Source: Halococcus thailandensis JCM 13552
GTDB lineage: Archaea > Halobacteriota > Halobacteria > Halobacteriales > Halococcaceae
Reading direction: 5' to 3'
Assembly (NCBI RefSeq): GCF_000336715.1
Contig: NZ_AOMF01000165.1
Span: 69,125-133,124, forward strand
DNA length: 64,000 nt
Positions within the stretch are counted from its first letter, which is position 1. Each line of letters begins with the position of its first letter. Below, piece after piece: positions 26,267 through 35,893 of this stretch. The notes under the pieces were generated by a model. That model saw only the letters and a list, made by a program, of their open reading frames with translations. It was not told the origin of the DNA and searched no databases. The position numbers and the translations under genes were made by a program.

Positions 26267-26704
26267 TCAGCGTTCCTCGCTGTCCAGCACGCGGATCTGG
26301 TCGCCACGGACGGTGACGGGAATCGGGACCGTCGCCTCGTACAGTTCGACCGTCACCTGATCCTTCCCCTCGTCGATGCGCTGGACCTGTGCCTTCTCGC
26401 CCTTGAACGGGCCGGCGACGAGCTCGACGATGTCGCTCTCGGCGATCCCCTCGACGTCGGGTTTCGGCGAGAGGAAGTGTTCGACCTCCGCGATCGAGGA
26501 CTCGCCGGGAACGAGGTTGCGGGCGTGGGGGATCTCGTCGAGCACGCGTTCGAGGATCGCGTGATCGTCGGCCTCGACCATCACGTAGCTCGTCAGCGAG
26601 TCGGGCGCGAGCGCGGCGTGGATGTCATCCGCCTCGCGCTCCATGATCATGTCGGCGACGGTGCGCTCCTGGCTCGCGGTCGTCTTGACGGCGTACATCC
26701 CCAT
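26267..26704 (-). CDS. spt5: Transcription elongation factor Spt5 (NusG homologue)
   Basis: 145 residues: NGN domain (MYAVKTTASQERTVADMI...SYVMVEADD...IPHARNLVPGES) and C-terminal KOW domain (DIVELVAGPFKGEKAQVQRID). Spt5 clamps RNA polymerase and promotes elongation together with Spt4. The ATG at 26704 starts one base after the secE stop; a GTG nine bases further upstream (26713) would overlap secE and is less likely. secE-spt5 is a conserved archaeal pair. Confidence 0.93.
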   Translation of the reverse strand: MGMYAVKTTASQERTVADMIMEREADDIHAALAPDSLTSYVMVEADDHAILERVLDEIPHARNLVPGESSIAEVEHFLSPKPDVEGIAESDIVELVAGPFKGEKAQVQRIDEGKDQVTVELYEATVPIPVTVRGDQIRVLDSEER

Positions 26705-26705
26705 C

Positions 26706-26879
26706 TCAGACACCCCCCGGGAGGAAACTCATCACGGTGAAGATCAGGAAGCCGACGATGCCGACGAGGAGGATTCCCGCGCCCGCGATCAGCGCGATAC
26801 GCGAGAACTCCTCCCACGATGGCGTGCTGGCGAGTTTCAACACGCGCGTGTAGCTCGAAAGGTCGTATTTGATGTCCAT
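26706..26879 (-). CDS. secE: Protein translocase subunit SecE (Sec61 gamma)
   Basis: 57 residues: a short amphipathic N-terminus (YTRVLKLASTPSWEEFSRIA) and one membrane helix (LIAGAGILLVGIVGFLIFTVM). This is the standard archaeal SecE that clamps SecY. The ATG at 26879 has GATAGAAAT about 27 bases upstream, so secE-spt5 seems to have its own promoter rather than relying on ftsZ. Confidence 0.92.
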   Translation of the reverse strand: MDIKYDLSSYTRVLKLASTPSWEEFSRIALIAGAGILLVGIVGFLIFTVMSFLPGGV

Positions 26880-27132
26880 ACGGCCGGTATTCCCCGGACG
26901 AATTTCTATCTTGTGACACCGGCCGCCCCGCGTGGCGAGAGCGAGGGAGCGATACCGACCCCGTCCCGACCGGCGATCCGGACACAGCACGGGAGAACGA
27001 GCGATCTTGCACCGAGCGATCGGCGGGGATCACGACTCTCGTCGTCGCGATGCTCGCAAGCGTCGTGAACGTCGACGGGGTCTCCATCGAAAACGAGCGG
27101 CACGGGAACCGTTCTATTGATACGGGGTCGAG
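26880..27132. other. Gap between ftsZ and secE
   Basis: 253 bases without a convincing gene. It contains the secE promoter (TATA-like element at about 26903-26910, minus strand). The rest shows no strong repeat or conserved RNA structure that I can recognise. Confidence 0.4.
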
Positions 27133-28260
27133 CTATTCGACGTAGTCGATGTCGGAGTCGACCTGGCCGCCGGACTCGTTGGCGAGATCCGAGCGACCGT
27201 AGATCTGCGGCGAGTCGACGCCCGTGACGACGATCATCGTCTCCATCTTGCCGGAGAAGCTCTCGTCGACCGACGCGCCCCAGATGATGCGCGCGTCGGG
27301 ATCGATCCGGTCGTAGAGCTCCTCGACGACGCCCTCGGCCTCCTCGATCGACATGTCCGGACCGCCGACGACGTTGACGAGCGCCGAGCTGGCACCCTTG
27401 AACTCCACGTCGAGGAGTGGCGAGCGCAGCGCCGACTGGATCGAGTCGCGCGCCTTGTTCTCCGAGTCGGATTCGCCGAGCCCGATCATCGCGACGCCGC
27501 CGTTCTCCATCACGGTGCGAACGTCGGCGAAGTCGACGTTGACGAGACCGGGCTTGGTGATGAGCTCGGTCATCCCCTTCACCGAGCGCATCAGCACGCG
27601 ATCACAGATGGTGAAGGCGTCCTGGAGCGGGAGGTTCGGCGCGTATTCGAGCAGGCGGTCGTTCGGGACGACGATCACGGTGTCCGAGACCGCGCGGAGT
27701 CGTTCGAGCCCCGCATCGGCGTTCGCGCGCCGGCGCTCGCCCTCCGCGGTGAAGGGGATCGTGGCGATGGCGATGGTGAGCGCGCCGGCCTCCTGGGCGG
27801 CCTGGGCGATGACCGGTGCCGAACCGGTTCCCGTCCCACCGCCGAGGCCCGCCGTGACGAACACCATGTCCGAACCCTCGATCGTCTCGGTGATGTCGCC
27901 GATCGTCTCGCGGGCGGCCTCCTCGCCGATCTTCGGCACCGAGCCGGCACCGCGCCCGCCGGTCTTGTCACGACCCATCAGGATCTTCGTGTCGGCCTGC
28001 ACCTGCTCGACGAGGTGCTGGGCGTCCGTGTTGGCCGCGACGAGCTTCGCGCCGTGGATCCCCTCCTTCGCCATCCGCGTGACGGTGTTCGAGCCGGCCC
28101 CGCCGCAGCCGATCACTGTGATCTGTGTCTTGAGGTCCTCGACGACGCCCGCGAGTTCCTCGTTGGTCATCGCTCCTGCATCGCGCTCGCCCGCTGGCCG
28201 CTCGTCCTCGTCGTGGCCGTTTTCGGCCTCGTCGATGGCGTCCTCGATGATCGAATCCAT
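27133..28260 (-). CDS. ftsZ1: Cell division GTPase FtsZ1
   Basis: 375 residues. The tubulin signature GGGTGTG is at residues 140-146, preceded by [12 protein letters not shown] (nucleotide-binding loop) and followed by the T7-loop region VNVDFADVR. The N-terminal ~40 residues are an acidic extension and the C-terminus ends in SDIDYVE. Haloarchaea have two FtsZ proteins; the gene next to secE-spt5 is normally FtsZ1, which organises division-site assembly. Its TATA box overlaps the last codons of dtdA. Confidence 0.93.
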   Translation of the reverse strand: MDSIIEDAIDEAENGHDEDERPAGERDAGAMTNEELAGVVEDLKTQITVIGCGGAGSNTVTRMAKEGIHGAKLVAANTDAQHLVEQVQADTKILMGRDKTGGRGAGSVPKIGEEAARETIGDITETIEGSDMVFVTAGLGGGTGTGSAPVIAQAAQEAGALTIAIATIPFTAEGERRRANADAGLERLRAVSDTVIVVPNDRLLEYAPNLPLQDAFTICDRVLMRSVKGMTELITKPGLVNVDFADVRTVMENGGVAMIGLGESDSENKARDSIQSALRSPLLDVEFKGASSALVNVVGGPDMSIEEAEGVVEELYDRIDPDARIIWGASVDESFSGKMETMIVVTGVDSPQIYGRSDLANESGGQVDSDIDYVE

Positions 28261-28284
28261 TTGTCTTCGAGTGGCGGAGGCCGC

Positions 28285-29646
28285 CTATTTATCTTTCCCC
28301 TTTCCGCTCGCAGCGCCGTCGAGCGGAAAGCGTCGCTCGCGCTCCTCGTGGACGGCCACCGGCTCGATGGTCCGCCCGTCGACGGTCACAGCCTCGCCGT
28401 CGGCGAGACGGCCGAACTTCGGTCCTTCGGGGACGTCGAGCGTCCGCGCCTTCGCCGGCGAGAACGCCTGTTCATGCGCGGTGACCGCTCCGTCCACCCG
28501 TTCGACCGTCTCGTACTTCTCGTCCAGGAGAGCGACGAGCGCGTCGACGATCGCTGTCCGCCCGGCGTCGTCGAGCAGCGCGCGCTCGCCGAGGCGCGTG
28601 CCCGACTGTTCGGTCTCGAACGCGAGCGCGTGGCGTTCGACGCTCTCGCGCACCGCCTCGGCGTCGATCCCCTCCGCCTCGGCGAGCAGGGCGCTCGGCA
28701 ACGTCCAGCAATCGACGCTCCCGACCGGGGTCTTCGCTGCTTGCGCGCCGAACCGGAGCCCGTCGTCGACGTTCGTGAGCCGCCGCTCGGCGTCGGCCAC
28801 GGTGTCGAGCGGGATTCCGGTGGTTTCGCGCAACCACGTCTCGCTCACGAGGTCGTAGCCCAGTTCCTCGATCGTGTCTTCGAGCGCGGGCCGCTCGCCC
28901 TCGACGAGCGCGCGCTCGGCACCGCTTCGCTCGAAAGCGCGGCGGATCACGGTCTCGTCGATGGCTCCCATCGCGTCGAGCGCCCAGTCCGCGCCGATGT
29001 GGCCGACGGCCCAGTCGGTCTCGCGAACGACGCGCTCGAATCGCGGGACGTAGTGGCCACCGCCGAACCCCACGATCTGGCGCTCGCGTTCGGGAGCGAC
29101 CTCGCGTAGATCGAGGATGGCACGGGCGACCGCGCGTGCACCCTCGGGATCGTCCCACTCCGATTCGGCGCTTCCCAGTTCGACGAACAGCGATGGCGCA
29201 CCGACGTCGGTCGGGCCGTGGTGAGTGCATTCAATACCGACGTCGTAGTTCGCGGGTGCGTAGTCGGCGAGCGCGTCGAGCACCGCCGAATGGGCGTTCG
29301 GTGCCGCTTCGGCGAATTCGCCATCCTCTCCACCGGCCTCGGCGGGACCGAAGTTGCCCGTGTGATGGGCGGTGAGGAATCGGCCGGTGTCGCCGGCGTG
29401 TTTCGAGGCGAAGACGACCAGTCGCGGGTCGGTGAACGTTTCGGCGACGTTGACGAGGTCGAGGTGGAGCGCGTCGAACTCGCGCAGTTCGATCCCCGGC
29501 GCGCGGTAGACGGTTCCGCCGCCCTCGCCGTCGGGGCGGGAATCGTCCGTATCGTGCTCCCAGTCGATGCACTCGCGGAGTCGGGCGGCGATGTTCGTCG
29601 AAGCCGTGTCGGCGCGGCTGACGACGATGGCGAGCGAGCCCGCCAT
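28285..29646 (-). CDS. dtdA: D-aminoacyl-tRNA deacylase (archaeal DtdA)
   Basis: 453 residues. ECTHHGPTDVGAPSLFVELGS and FGGGHYVPRFERV are the diagnostic blocks of archaeal/plant-type DTD2 (DtdA), a metal enzyme that removes D-amino acids (and aldehyde adducts) from tRNA. An archaea-wide second half (~270-450) is present. The ATG at 29646 shares one base with the TGA of the upstream antiporter gene (TGATG), indicating coupling. Confidence 0.9.
   Translation of the reverse strand: MAGSLAIVVSRADTASTNIAARLRECIDWEHDTDDSRPDGEGGGTVYRAPGIELREFDALHLDLVNVAETFTDPRLVVFASKHAGDTGRFLTAHHTGNFGPAEAGGEDGEFAEAAPNAHSAVLDALADYAPANYDVGIECTHHGPTDVGAPSLFVELGSAESEWDDPEGARAVARAILDLREVAPERERQIVGFGGGHYVPRFERVVRETDWAVGHIGADWALDAMGAIDETVIRRAFERSGAERALVEGERPALEDTIEELGYDLVSETWLRETTGIPLDTVADAERRLTNVDDGLRFGAQAAKTPVGSVDCWTLPSALLAEAEGIDAEAVRESVERHALAFETEQSGTRLGERALLDDAGRTAIVDALVALLDEKYETVERVDGAVTAHEQAFSPAKARTLDVPEGPKFGRLADGEAVTVDGRTIEPVAVHEERERRFPLDGAASGKGKDK
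28286..28293 (-). promoter_or_regulatory. ftsZ1 TATA box overlapping the dtdA stop
   Basis: On the minus strand this is GATAAATA, 26-33 bases before the ftsZ1 ATG at 28260. It also encodes the last residues and part of the stop codon of dtdA. Confidence 0.6.
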
Positions 29647-30992
29647 CAGTCGGCACGCTCCGGCTGACTGGACCCGATCGCCTCGCGGGCGTTCGTCGCC
29701 GTGCGTCCGAGCAGTTCGCGCAGGCTCTCGCGGTGGCGGACGAACAGCGCGAGGCCGAGCACGACGTAGACGACGGTGTAGCCGTGGAGGATGAGGATCG
29801 AGACCTCGTTCGCCGCCTGTGCGCTCATCGTCCGGATGACGTAGAATTCGGCGATGACCTGCGAGGCGAAGAGGACGAGCAGCCCGATCGCCTCGCGGAC
29901 GGAGATCTCGAAGTTCGAGAGGATACCGATGGCGAAGAGGCTCTGTGCGGCCGTGATCCAGATCTCGGCGACCTGTTTCTCGTCGATCGGCAGCCCGCCG
30001 ATGTGGCCGGCAGCGATCGAGAAGACGATCGCGAGCGTCCCGATCAGCAGCGTCCACTGGTTGAGCTTCGAGGAGATGAGCGCGTTGAACCCGGCCGTCG
30101 AGCGCGCCTTGTTGACGAGATAGGCGACGACGATGAGCTCCGGGCTCTCGGAGGCCAGCGGCGCGAGCCACTGGATCATGAAGAACTCGGGGACGCCGTA
30201 CTGAAGCCCGAGCCGTTCGAGACCCATCGCGAAAGGATGGACGGCGATGTAGATGAGCACGCCGGAGAAGGCGAACAGGAAGAGCACGACCGCGATGCGC
30301 GGAACTTTCGAATACGCCTGGAAATACGCCGGCACGCCGACGTTCTCTTCGGGTTCCTCGATGTCGCCCCGGATGACGATGGCGATGTAGAGCACGTAGA
30401 GCCCGAGGAGAACGACGGTGTCGAGAATGCCGATGGTGCCGCCGAGCGGGACGAAAAACGCGAACGCCGTCGCGGCGAGCAGGAAGGCGATTTCGAGGGC
30501 GATCCCGTGATCGAGCGTGACGACGTCAGCGAGAAATCCCGATCGATGTTCGACGGCCTCGTCGCCGAGATGCTTGGCGCGATAGACGGTGAAGAGCGCG
30601 ATGCCCGCCCAGCCGATGCCGATGAGGATGCGGTTCGCGCCGGTCATGTTGGCGATGGCGAGCTGTGCCGCCCCGCTCTGGCCGGAGCCGGCCTGCCAGG
30701 CGTAGAGGGCGTCGACGGCGTACTCGGGCGCGACCGCGAGCACCGCCAGCACGGCGATGGCGAAGGCCGTCGGGACGTCTTTTTCGGCCGTCTCGGCAGC
30801 CCACGCGAGCAGGAACGACGCGCCGAGGATGGCCGCCCCGCCGGCGAGCACGGCCATCGCCGGTGTGATGTTCGCGCCCGGTGGCTCCGGGGAGAGATGG
30901 AGGCCGTGTGAGACGAACAGCCCGAGGAACGGAACGGTCAGCAAGAGCGCCGCCGCGACGGCGACGAGCGGATGACGAAAACGGTCGAACAT
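29646..30992 (-). CDS. Sodium/calcium exchanger family antiporter
   Basis: 448 residues with about 10-12 membrane helices. Two inverted alpha-repeat-like motifs are visible: APEYAVDALYAW...GANRILIGIGW in the first half and ASESPELIVVAYL in the second, the ion-binding acidic residues of the CaCA superfamily. It likely exports Ca2+ in exchange for Na+ or H+. The ATG at 30992 (MFDRFRH) is preferred over 31016, which overlaps the divergent aroE promoter. Confidence 0.85.
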   Translation of the reverse strand: MFDRFRHPLVAVAAALLLTVPFLGLFVSHGLHLSPEPPGANITPAMAVLAGGAAILGASFLLAWAAETAEKDVPTAFAIAVLAVLAVAPEYAVDALYAWQAGSGQSGAAQLAIANMTGANRILIGIGWAGIALFTVYRAKHLGDEAVEHRSGFLADVVTLDHGIALEIAFLLAATAFAFFVPLGGTIGILDTVVLLGLYVLYIAIVIRGDIEEPEENVGVPAYFQAYSKVPRIAVVLFLFAFSGVLIYIAVHPFAMGLERLGLQYGVPEFFMIQWLAPLASESPELIVVAYLVNKARSTAGFNALISSKLNQWTLLIGTLAIVFSIAAGHIGGLPIDEKQVAEIWITAAQSLFAIGILSNFEISVREAIGLLVLFASQVIAEFYVIRTMSAQAANEVSILILHGYTVVYVVLGLALFVRHRESLRELLGRTATNAREAIGSSQPERAD

Positions 30993-31052
30993 GGTCGAAC
31001 CGAGCGAGGCACGCACCTATCTCTTTTGCTGTCGGTTGCGCGGATCGGCCCG

Positions 31053-31057
31053 TTTAT
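31053..31057 (+). promoter_or_regulatory. aroE TATA box
   Basis: TTTAT, 25-29 bases before the ATG at 31082; decides between that ATG and an in-frame GTG at 31076. Confidence 0.55.
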
Positions 31058-31081
31058 CGCCCCGGATCGTGATGGGTGTCC

Positions 31082-31903
31082 ATGCAGGTGTTCGGACTCG
31101 TCGGCTCGCCGGTCGCGCATTCGCTGTCGCCGCCGCTACACGAGGCGGCCTACCGCGAACTGGGGATCGACGCACGGTACGTCACCTTCGAACCCGATCC
31201 CGACGATCTCGCGGCGGCCATCGACGGCGCTCGCGCGCTCGGGATCCAGGGGCTGAACGTCACGATCCCGTTCAAGCGCGACGTGCGCGACTACTGCGAG
31301 CCGGACGAACTCGCAGCACGGATCGGCGCGATCAACACGCTCGATTTCGGCGGAGAGCGAGTGACTGGCCACAACACCGACGCGATCGGCGTCACGCGCG
31401 CGTTCGCCCATCACGACGTGTCGCTCTCCGGGCGGGCGGTCGTCGTCGGCGCGGGCGGGGCGGGCCGTGCGGCGGCGTTCGCGCTCGCCGACGAGGGAAC
31501 GACCGTCGCGATCACCAACCGGACCGCCGAGCGCGCCCACGAACTCGCCAGCGAGATCGACGGCGCGACGGGCCACGGCCTCGACGACCTCGACGAACTC
31601 CTCGTGGACGCCGATATCCTGGTGAACGCCACGAGCGTCGGGATGGACGAGGACGTCTCACCCGTCGACTCCGAAGCGTTGCACGGCGATCTCGCCGTTC
31701 TCGACGCGGTCTATTCGCCGATCGAGACGCGGTTGCTCCGCGAGGCCGCCGCCACGGGGGCGACGACGATCGACGGCGGATGGATGCTGCTCTATCAGGG
31801 CGTGGCGGCCTTCGAGCGCTGGACCGGGCGCACGGCCCCTGTCGAGACGATGAACGAGGTGCTTCGGGAACGGCTCGCGTCGGACGACGATGGCTCGGAC
31901 TGA
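31082..31903 (+). CDS. aroE: Shikimate dehydrogenase
   Basis: 273 residues. Substrate site [16 protein letters not shown] and NVTIPFK (catalytic Lys), and NADP Rossmann motif [16 protein letters not shown]...N and [19 protein letters not shown] complete the family signature. It reduces 3-dehydroshikimate to shikimate. It lies 6 kb from the GHMP shikimate kinase and next to the chorismate-amination operon, so the window holds much of the aromatic pathway. Confidence 0.93.
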   Translation: MQVFGLVGSPVAHSLSPPLHEAAYRELGIDARYVTFEPDPDDLAAAIDGARALGIQGLNVTIPFKRDVRDYCEPDELAARIGAINTLDFGGERVTGHNTDAIGVTRAFAHHDVSLSGRAVVVGAGGAGRAAAFALADEGTTVAITNRTAERAHELASEIDGATGHGLDDLDELLVDADILVNATSVGMDEDVSPVDSEALHGDLAVLDAVYSPIETRLLREAAATGATTIDGGWMLLYQGVAAFERWTGRTAPVETMNEVLRERLASDDDGSD

Positions 31904-31950
31904 CGACTGAAGAACTATCGAACCGTCAACGCGACCGGCATCGTCCTTTT

Positions 31951-31966
31951 TCGGACTTCCGTCCGA
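31951..31966. promoter_or_regulatory. Inverted repeat TCGGAC-TTCC-GTCCGA
   Basis: Perfect six-base arms with a four-base loop, preceded by TTTTT. It lies 48 bases after aroE and four bases upstream of the strong TATA box of the next gene. It could be an aroE terminator hairpin or an upstream operator. Confidence 0.45.
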
Positions 31967-31969
31967 CAG

Positions 31970-31978
31970 TATATTTAA
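31970..31978 (+). promoter_or_regulatory. TATA box of the acidic HhH protein gene
   Basis: TATATTTAA, 24-32 bases before the ATG at 32002. It is one of the strongest TATA elements in the window, implying leaderless transcription at a substantial rate. Confidence 0.65.
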
Positions 31979-32001
31979 CCCCGGGGATGGTAGGAGCGGC
32001 C

Positions 32002-32832
32002 ATGACGCTGCTCGATACCATCAAATCGCTGCTCGGTCTGGACGACGGTCGGTCGGAGGATCGCCGCGAGCGCTCGCGGACGACACCGACGACGGACTCC
32101 GAGGACGCCGTCAAGGGAACCGATACCGACGAACCGGCAGCCGCCGGCGGCGACGCCGCCGGTTCGACCGAATCGATCGTCGACGAGGACGCCGAGGGCG
32201 GTGCCGAAACCGGTGAGGTCACGGGATCGGCGTCCAGCGAGAGCGGTGACGATCTCGCCGTCGAGGGGGACGCCGACGCGGACGAGTCGGCAGCGGCCGG
32301 CGGCGACGCGGCCGCCTCGACCGGGTCGATGACCGAGGAGAGCAGTTCCGAGGGTGCCGCCGAGCCCGGCGAGGCGGTCGGCCCGACCGACGACGAGGAA
32401 CTCGAAGACGAGGTGAGCGACGAGGCCGACGAAAGCGAGGTGGACGCGGGCGACGAATCCGAGGACGACGAATCGGAAGCCGTCGACGTGGGAGACGGCG
32501 ACGGCACCGCCGACGAGGCCGCCGCGGCGGGCAGCGACGCGAGCGGTTCGACGGGCTCGATCACCGAGGAGACCAACGAGTCGATCTCGGCGACCGAGGA
32601 CGCCGAAGCTGCCGGGCCGACCGACGCGGATCCTGATGTCGATACTGCCGACCACGACGTCGACGCGCTGAAGGGGATCGGCCCGTCCTACGCCGAGCGA
32701 CTCGGCGAGGCCGGTATCGAGAGCGTCGCCGATCTCGCCGACGCCGACCCCGAAACGATCTCCGACGAGGTCGACGTCGCCGAGAGCCGGGTCGAACGCT
32801 GGAGCGAACGCGCGAAAGCCCGCCGACAGTAG
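32002..32832 (+). CDS. Acidic repeat protein with C-terminal helix-hairpin-helix
   Basis: 276 residues. A short amphipathic N-terminus (MTLLDTIKSLLGLDD) leads into ~180 residues of Asp/Glu/Ala/Ser/Gly-rich disordered sequence containing three degenerate copies of a unit built on DExAAAGGDAAGSTGSI (starting near residues 45, 93 and 175). The last ~60 residues form a helix-hairpin-helix domain (LKGIGPSYAERLGEAGI...VADLADADPETI), a DNA- or protein-binding module. Probable DNA-associated protein tethered by a long linker; the family function is unknown to me. Confidence 0.75.
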   Translation: MTLLDTIKSLLGLDDGRSEDRRERSRTTPTTDSEDAVKGTDTDEPAAAGGDAAGSTESIVDEDAEGGAETGEVTGSASSESGDDLAVEGDADADESAAAGGDAAASTGSMTEESSSEGAAEPGEAVGPTDDEELEDEVSDEADESEVDAGDESEDDESEAVDVGDGDGTADEAAAAGSDASGSTGSITEETNESISATEDAEAAGPTDADPDVDTADHDVDALKGIGPSYAERLGEAGIESVADLADADPETISDEVDVAESRVERWSERAKARRQ

Positions 32833-32907
32833 CTCGTTTCGTGTGAGATGGCCACCCGGCGAACGGAACCACAACACCGTTGACCGTGCGGGTGCGTTCT
32901 CGATGCA

Positions 32908-34392
32908 ATGGACCGGACCGTCGTCACGTCCCGTGAATCGTTCCGCGAGGCCGTCCGGGACGCGCCGGGCGCGTGTCGCGTTCCGGTCGAAGTTCGGACC
33001 ACGGTTCGGGACCCGTTCATGGCCTACCGGCGTGCACGCACCGGCGAGGGCGGCGTCTTTCTGGAGACTTCGGGCGGGCAGTCGGGCTGGGGCTATTTCG
33101 GCGTCGAGCCGCGCGCGTTCCGAACTGTCGAAGCGGATGGCGAAGGTGCGTTCGACGCGATCGACGACCTGTCCGACGAGCAGTTGAACCGTGCCGGCTG
33201 TGACGTTCCCTACCCGTGCGGTGCCATCGGCTGGCTCTCGTACGACGTCGCCCGCGAGTTCGAATCGCTGCCAGCGACGACGATCGACGATCGGGCGTTC
33301 CCGCGCGCACAGATCGGGTTCTACGACCGCCTCGCCGCCTGGGAGGAGCCCCGCGGCGAGACGACGACGCTCCGCGTGACCGCCTGTCCACGCGTCGACG
33401 GTGAGGATCGAGCCGTCGAGGAGATCGACGAGATGTACGAGACGGGTCGCGAGCGCGCGCTCGCGCTGGTTCGTGCCGTCCACGACGGCGATCCGTCGGT
33501 CGAGGAAGCGACGAGAAAAGGATCGATCCGCTTCGAGAGCGACTGTTCCCGCGAGGCGTTCGCCGAGCGCGTCGCGACGGTGAGAGAACGGATCCGCGAC
33601 GGCGAGACGTTCCAGGCGAACGTCTCCCAGCGCCTGTGCGCGCCCGCGACCGTCCATCCCGTCGAACTCTTCGCCGCCCTCCGGACCGTGAACCCGGCAC
33701 CCTACTCCGCGCTGGTCGAGTTCCCGAACGTGGACCTCGTGAGCGCGAGCCCCGAACTCCTCTGCGAGCGCGATGGAAGGGTCGTGACGACCGAGCCGAT
33801 CGCGGGCACCCGACCGCGCGGGGAGACGGATGCCGCGGACCACGAACTCGAAGACGACCTCCTCGCGGACGAGAAGGAGCGCGCCGAACATGCCATGCTC
33901 GTCGATCTCGAACGGAACGACCTCGGCAAGGTCTGCGAGTACGGCTCGGTCGCGGTGAGCGACTACCGGCGCGTCGATCGGTACTCGTCGGTGATGCATC
34001 TGGTCTCAGTCGTCGAAGGTCGCCTGCGTGAGGGGACGAGCCTCGCCGACGTGCTCGCGGCCGTCTTCCCCGGCGGGACGATCACCGGCGCGCCGAAACC
34101 GCGCACGATGGCGATCATCGACGCGGTCGAGCGCTCGCGCCGTGGGCCCTACACCGGGAGCCTCGGCATCGTCGGACTCGACGAGCGCGCGACGTTCAAC
34201 ATCCTCATCAGAACGCTCGTCCGGCGCGACGGGACGTACTCGCTGCGCGTCGGTGCGGGCATCGTCCACGATTCGGAGCCCGAACGCGAATACGGCGAGA
34301 CGCTCACCAAGGCGGGCGGTCTCGTCGACGCGCTCTCGCGGGCGCTCGACGCCGACGTGACGATCGCGGATCGGGAGGGGGTCGAGCAGTGA
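32908..34392 (+). CDS. Chorismate-binding anthranilate/aminodeoxychorismate synthase component I
   Basis: 494 residues. Chorismate-enzyme motifs: QANVSQR (~236-242), [10 protein letters not shown] (~296-305), [32 protein letters not shown] and GSLGIVG. The component aminates chorismate using ammonia from the glutaminase encoded next. The residue corresponding to the PabB lysine is Ala299 (PIAGT), as in TrpE, yet the downstream class IV lyase-like gene suggests p-aminobenzoate synthesis. It overlaps the glutaminase gene by four bases (GTGA). Confidence 0.88.
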   Translation: MDRTVVTSRESFREAVRDAPGACRVPVEVRTTVRDPFMAYRRARTGEGGVFLETSGGQSGWGYFGVEPRAFRTVEADGEGAFDAIDDLSDEQLNRAGCDVPYPCGAIGWLSYDVAREFESLPATTIDDRAFPRAQIGFYDRLAAWEEPRGETTTLRVTACPRVDGEDRAVEEIDEMYETGRERALALVRAVHDGDPSVEEATRKGSIRFESDCSREAFAERVATVRERIRDGETFQANVSQRLCAPATVHPVELFAALRTVNPAPYSALVEFPNVDLVSASPELLCERDGRVVTTEPIAGTRPRGETDAADHELEDDLLADEKERAEHAMLVDLERNDLGKVCEYGSVAVSDYRRVDRYSSVMHLVSVVEGRLREGTSLADVLAAVFPGGTITGAPKPRTMAIIDAVERSRRGPYTGSLGIVGLDERATFNILIRTLVRRDGTYSLRVGAGIVHDSEPEREYGETLTKAGGLVDALSRALDADVTIADREGVEQ

Positions 34393-34970
34393 TACTCGTC
34401 GTCGACAACTACGACTCGTTCGTCTACAACCTCGTCCAGTACGTCGGTGTCCACGACGAGGTGTACGTCAGGCGCAACGACGCGATCACGGTCGACCAAA
34501 TACGCGAGCTCGATCCCGACGGCATCGTCGTCTCGCCGGGTCCCGGCACACCGGAAGAAGCGGGCGTCTCGATGGCGGTGTTCGCCGAGCTCGACTACCC
34601 GATTCTGGGGGTCTGTCTCGGTCTCCAGGCGCTCTGTGCCGCCGCGGGCGCGCCGGTCGGCCACGCGCCGGACGTCATCCACGGTAAGCCCTCGCGTATC
34701 GGCCACGACGATCGCGGGATCTTCGCCGACCTGCCGAACCCCCTGGTCGCCGGTCGCTACCACTCGCTCGCGGTCGAGCGCGACGACCTCCCGGAAACCC
34801 TCGACGCCTGCGCTGCCACCGACGACGAACGCCGGGTCGTGATGGGTATCCGCCACACCGAGAAGCCACACGTGGGGGTGCAGTTCCATCCCGAGAGCAT
34901 CCTCACCGAGAGCGGCACGGACCTCGTCCGCGCGTTCTGCGAGCGCTGCGCGAACGGAGGAAAGCCATGA
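34389..34970 (+). CDS. Glutamine amidotransferase, component II (TrpG/PabA)
   Basis: 193 residues. Class I amidotransferase: [11 protein letters not shown] oxyanion region, nucleophile Cys76 in GVCLGLQ, and catalytic His/Glu in GVQFHPES. It supplies ammonia to the component I subunit. Start is GTG at 34389 overlapping the previous stop; its own end overlaps the next ATG by four bases (ATGA). Three genes are therefore translationally coupled. Confidence 0.92.
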   Translation: MILVVDNYDSFVYNLVQYVGVHDEVYVRRNDAITVDQIRELDPDGIVVSPGPGTPEEAGVSMAVFAELDYPILGVCLGLQALCAAAGAPVGHAPDVIHGKPSRIGHDDRGIFADLPNPLVAGRYHSLAVERDDLPETLDACAATDDERRVVMGIRHTEKPHVGVQFHPESILTESGTDLVRAFCERCANGGKP

Positions 34971-35845
34971 AATACCACGTGAACGGCGAGATCGTCCCCG
35001 AGGACGAGGCCACGGTGAGCGTCCGCGATCGGGGCTTTCTGTACGGTGACGCCGTCTTCGAGACGATGCGCGTCTATGGGGGACAAATCTTCGAGTGGGA
35101 CGCCCACGAGAACCGGCTCCACGACAGCGCCGAGCGACTGGGCTTCGCCGACGCCGTGCCCGACGACCTCCACGAGCGCGCTCGCGAGACGATTGCGGCG
35201 AACGAGTGTTCGGAAGCCTACCTCAGACTGACCGTCTCGCGGGGCGTCCAGTCGCGCGGGCTCACCCCGAATACGACCGTGGACCCGACGGTCGTCGTTC
35301 AGATCGGCGAGCTCCCCCGCGGTGGCGTCGATGGCGAATCGGTCTGGGCGGAGCCGGCGACGGTCCAGATCGTCAAGACGCGCCGCGCGCCCGACGTGGC
35401 GCTGCCCGCCGATGCGAAGACCCACAACTACCTCGGCGGCGTTCTCGCGCGCCTCGAACTCGAACGCGCGGCGACCGAGCAGTATCGCGCCGACGAGGCG
35501 CTGCTCCGGGACATGGACGGCACCCTGGTCGAGGGGACGACGAGCAACGTCTTCTTCGTCGAGGACGGGACGCTCAAGACGCCGAGCCTCGACGGCCCGA
35601 TCCTCCCCGGCGTGACGCGCTCGGTCGTGCTCGATCTCGCCGCCGACGAGCGCTTTCCCGTCGAGACGGGCGAATACGTCCCGGCGGACGTCCGCAGCGC
35701 CGACGAGGCCTTCCTCACCAACTCGACGTGGGAACTGCGGCCGATCGGGCGCGCCGACGGCATCGCGGTCGGTTCGGGGCCGGTCACGGAGCTCCTGACG
35801 CGACTGTTCGACGAGTACGTCGAGCAGCGACACTACGACGATTGA
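34967..35845 (+). CDS. Class IV aminotransferase / aminodeoxychorismate lyase-like
   Basis: 292 residues. Fold-type IV PLP motifs: SVRDRGFLYGDAVFETMR at the N-terminus, the lysine in DAKTHNYLGGVLARLE, and GTTSNVFFV. Family members are branched-chain aminotransferases, D-amino acid aminotransferases and 4-amino-4-deoxychorismate lyase (PabC). The coupled operon with chorismate amination genes favours PabC, giving p-aminobenzoate. I cannot separate PabC from a transaminase by sequence alone. Confidence 0.85.
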   Translation: MKYHVNGEIVPEDEATVSVRDRGFLYGDAVFETMRVYGGQIFEWDAHENRLHDSAERLGFADAVPDDLHERARETIAANECSEAYLRLTVSRGVQSRGLTPNTTVDPTVVVQIGELPRGGVDGESVWAEPATVQIVKTRRAPDVALPADAKTHNYLGGVLARLELERAATEQYRADEALLRDMDGTLVEGTTSNVFFVEDGTLKTPSLDGPILPGVTRSVVLDLAADERFPVETGEYVPADVRSADEAFLTNSTWELRPIGRADGIAVGSGPVTELLTRLFDEYVEQRHYDD

Positions 35846-35893
35846 TCGTGTACGACCGGCAGTATCTTCATCCCGTCCGCCGATGAGGGCGAC

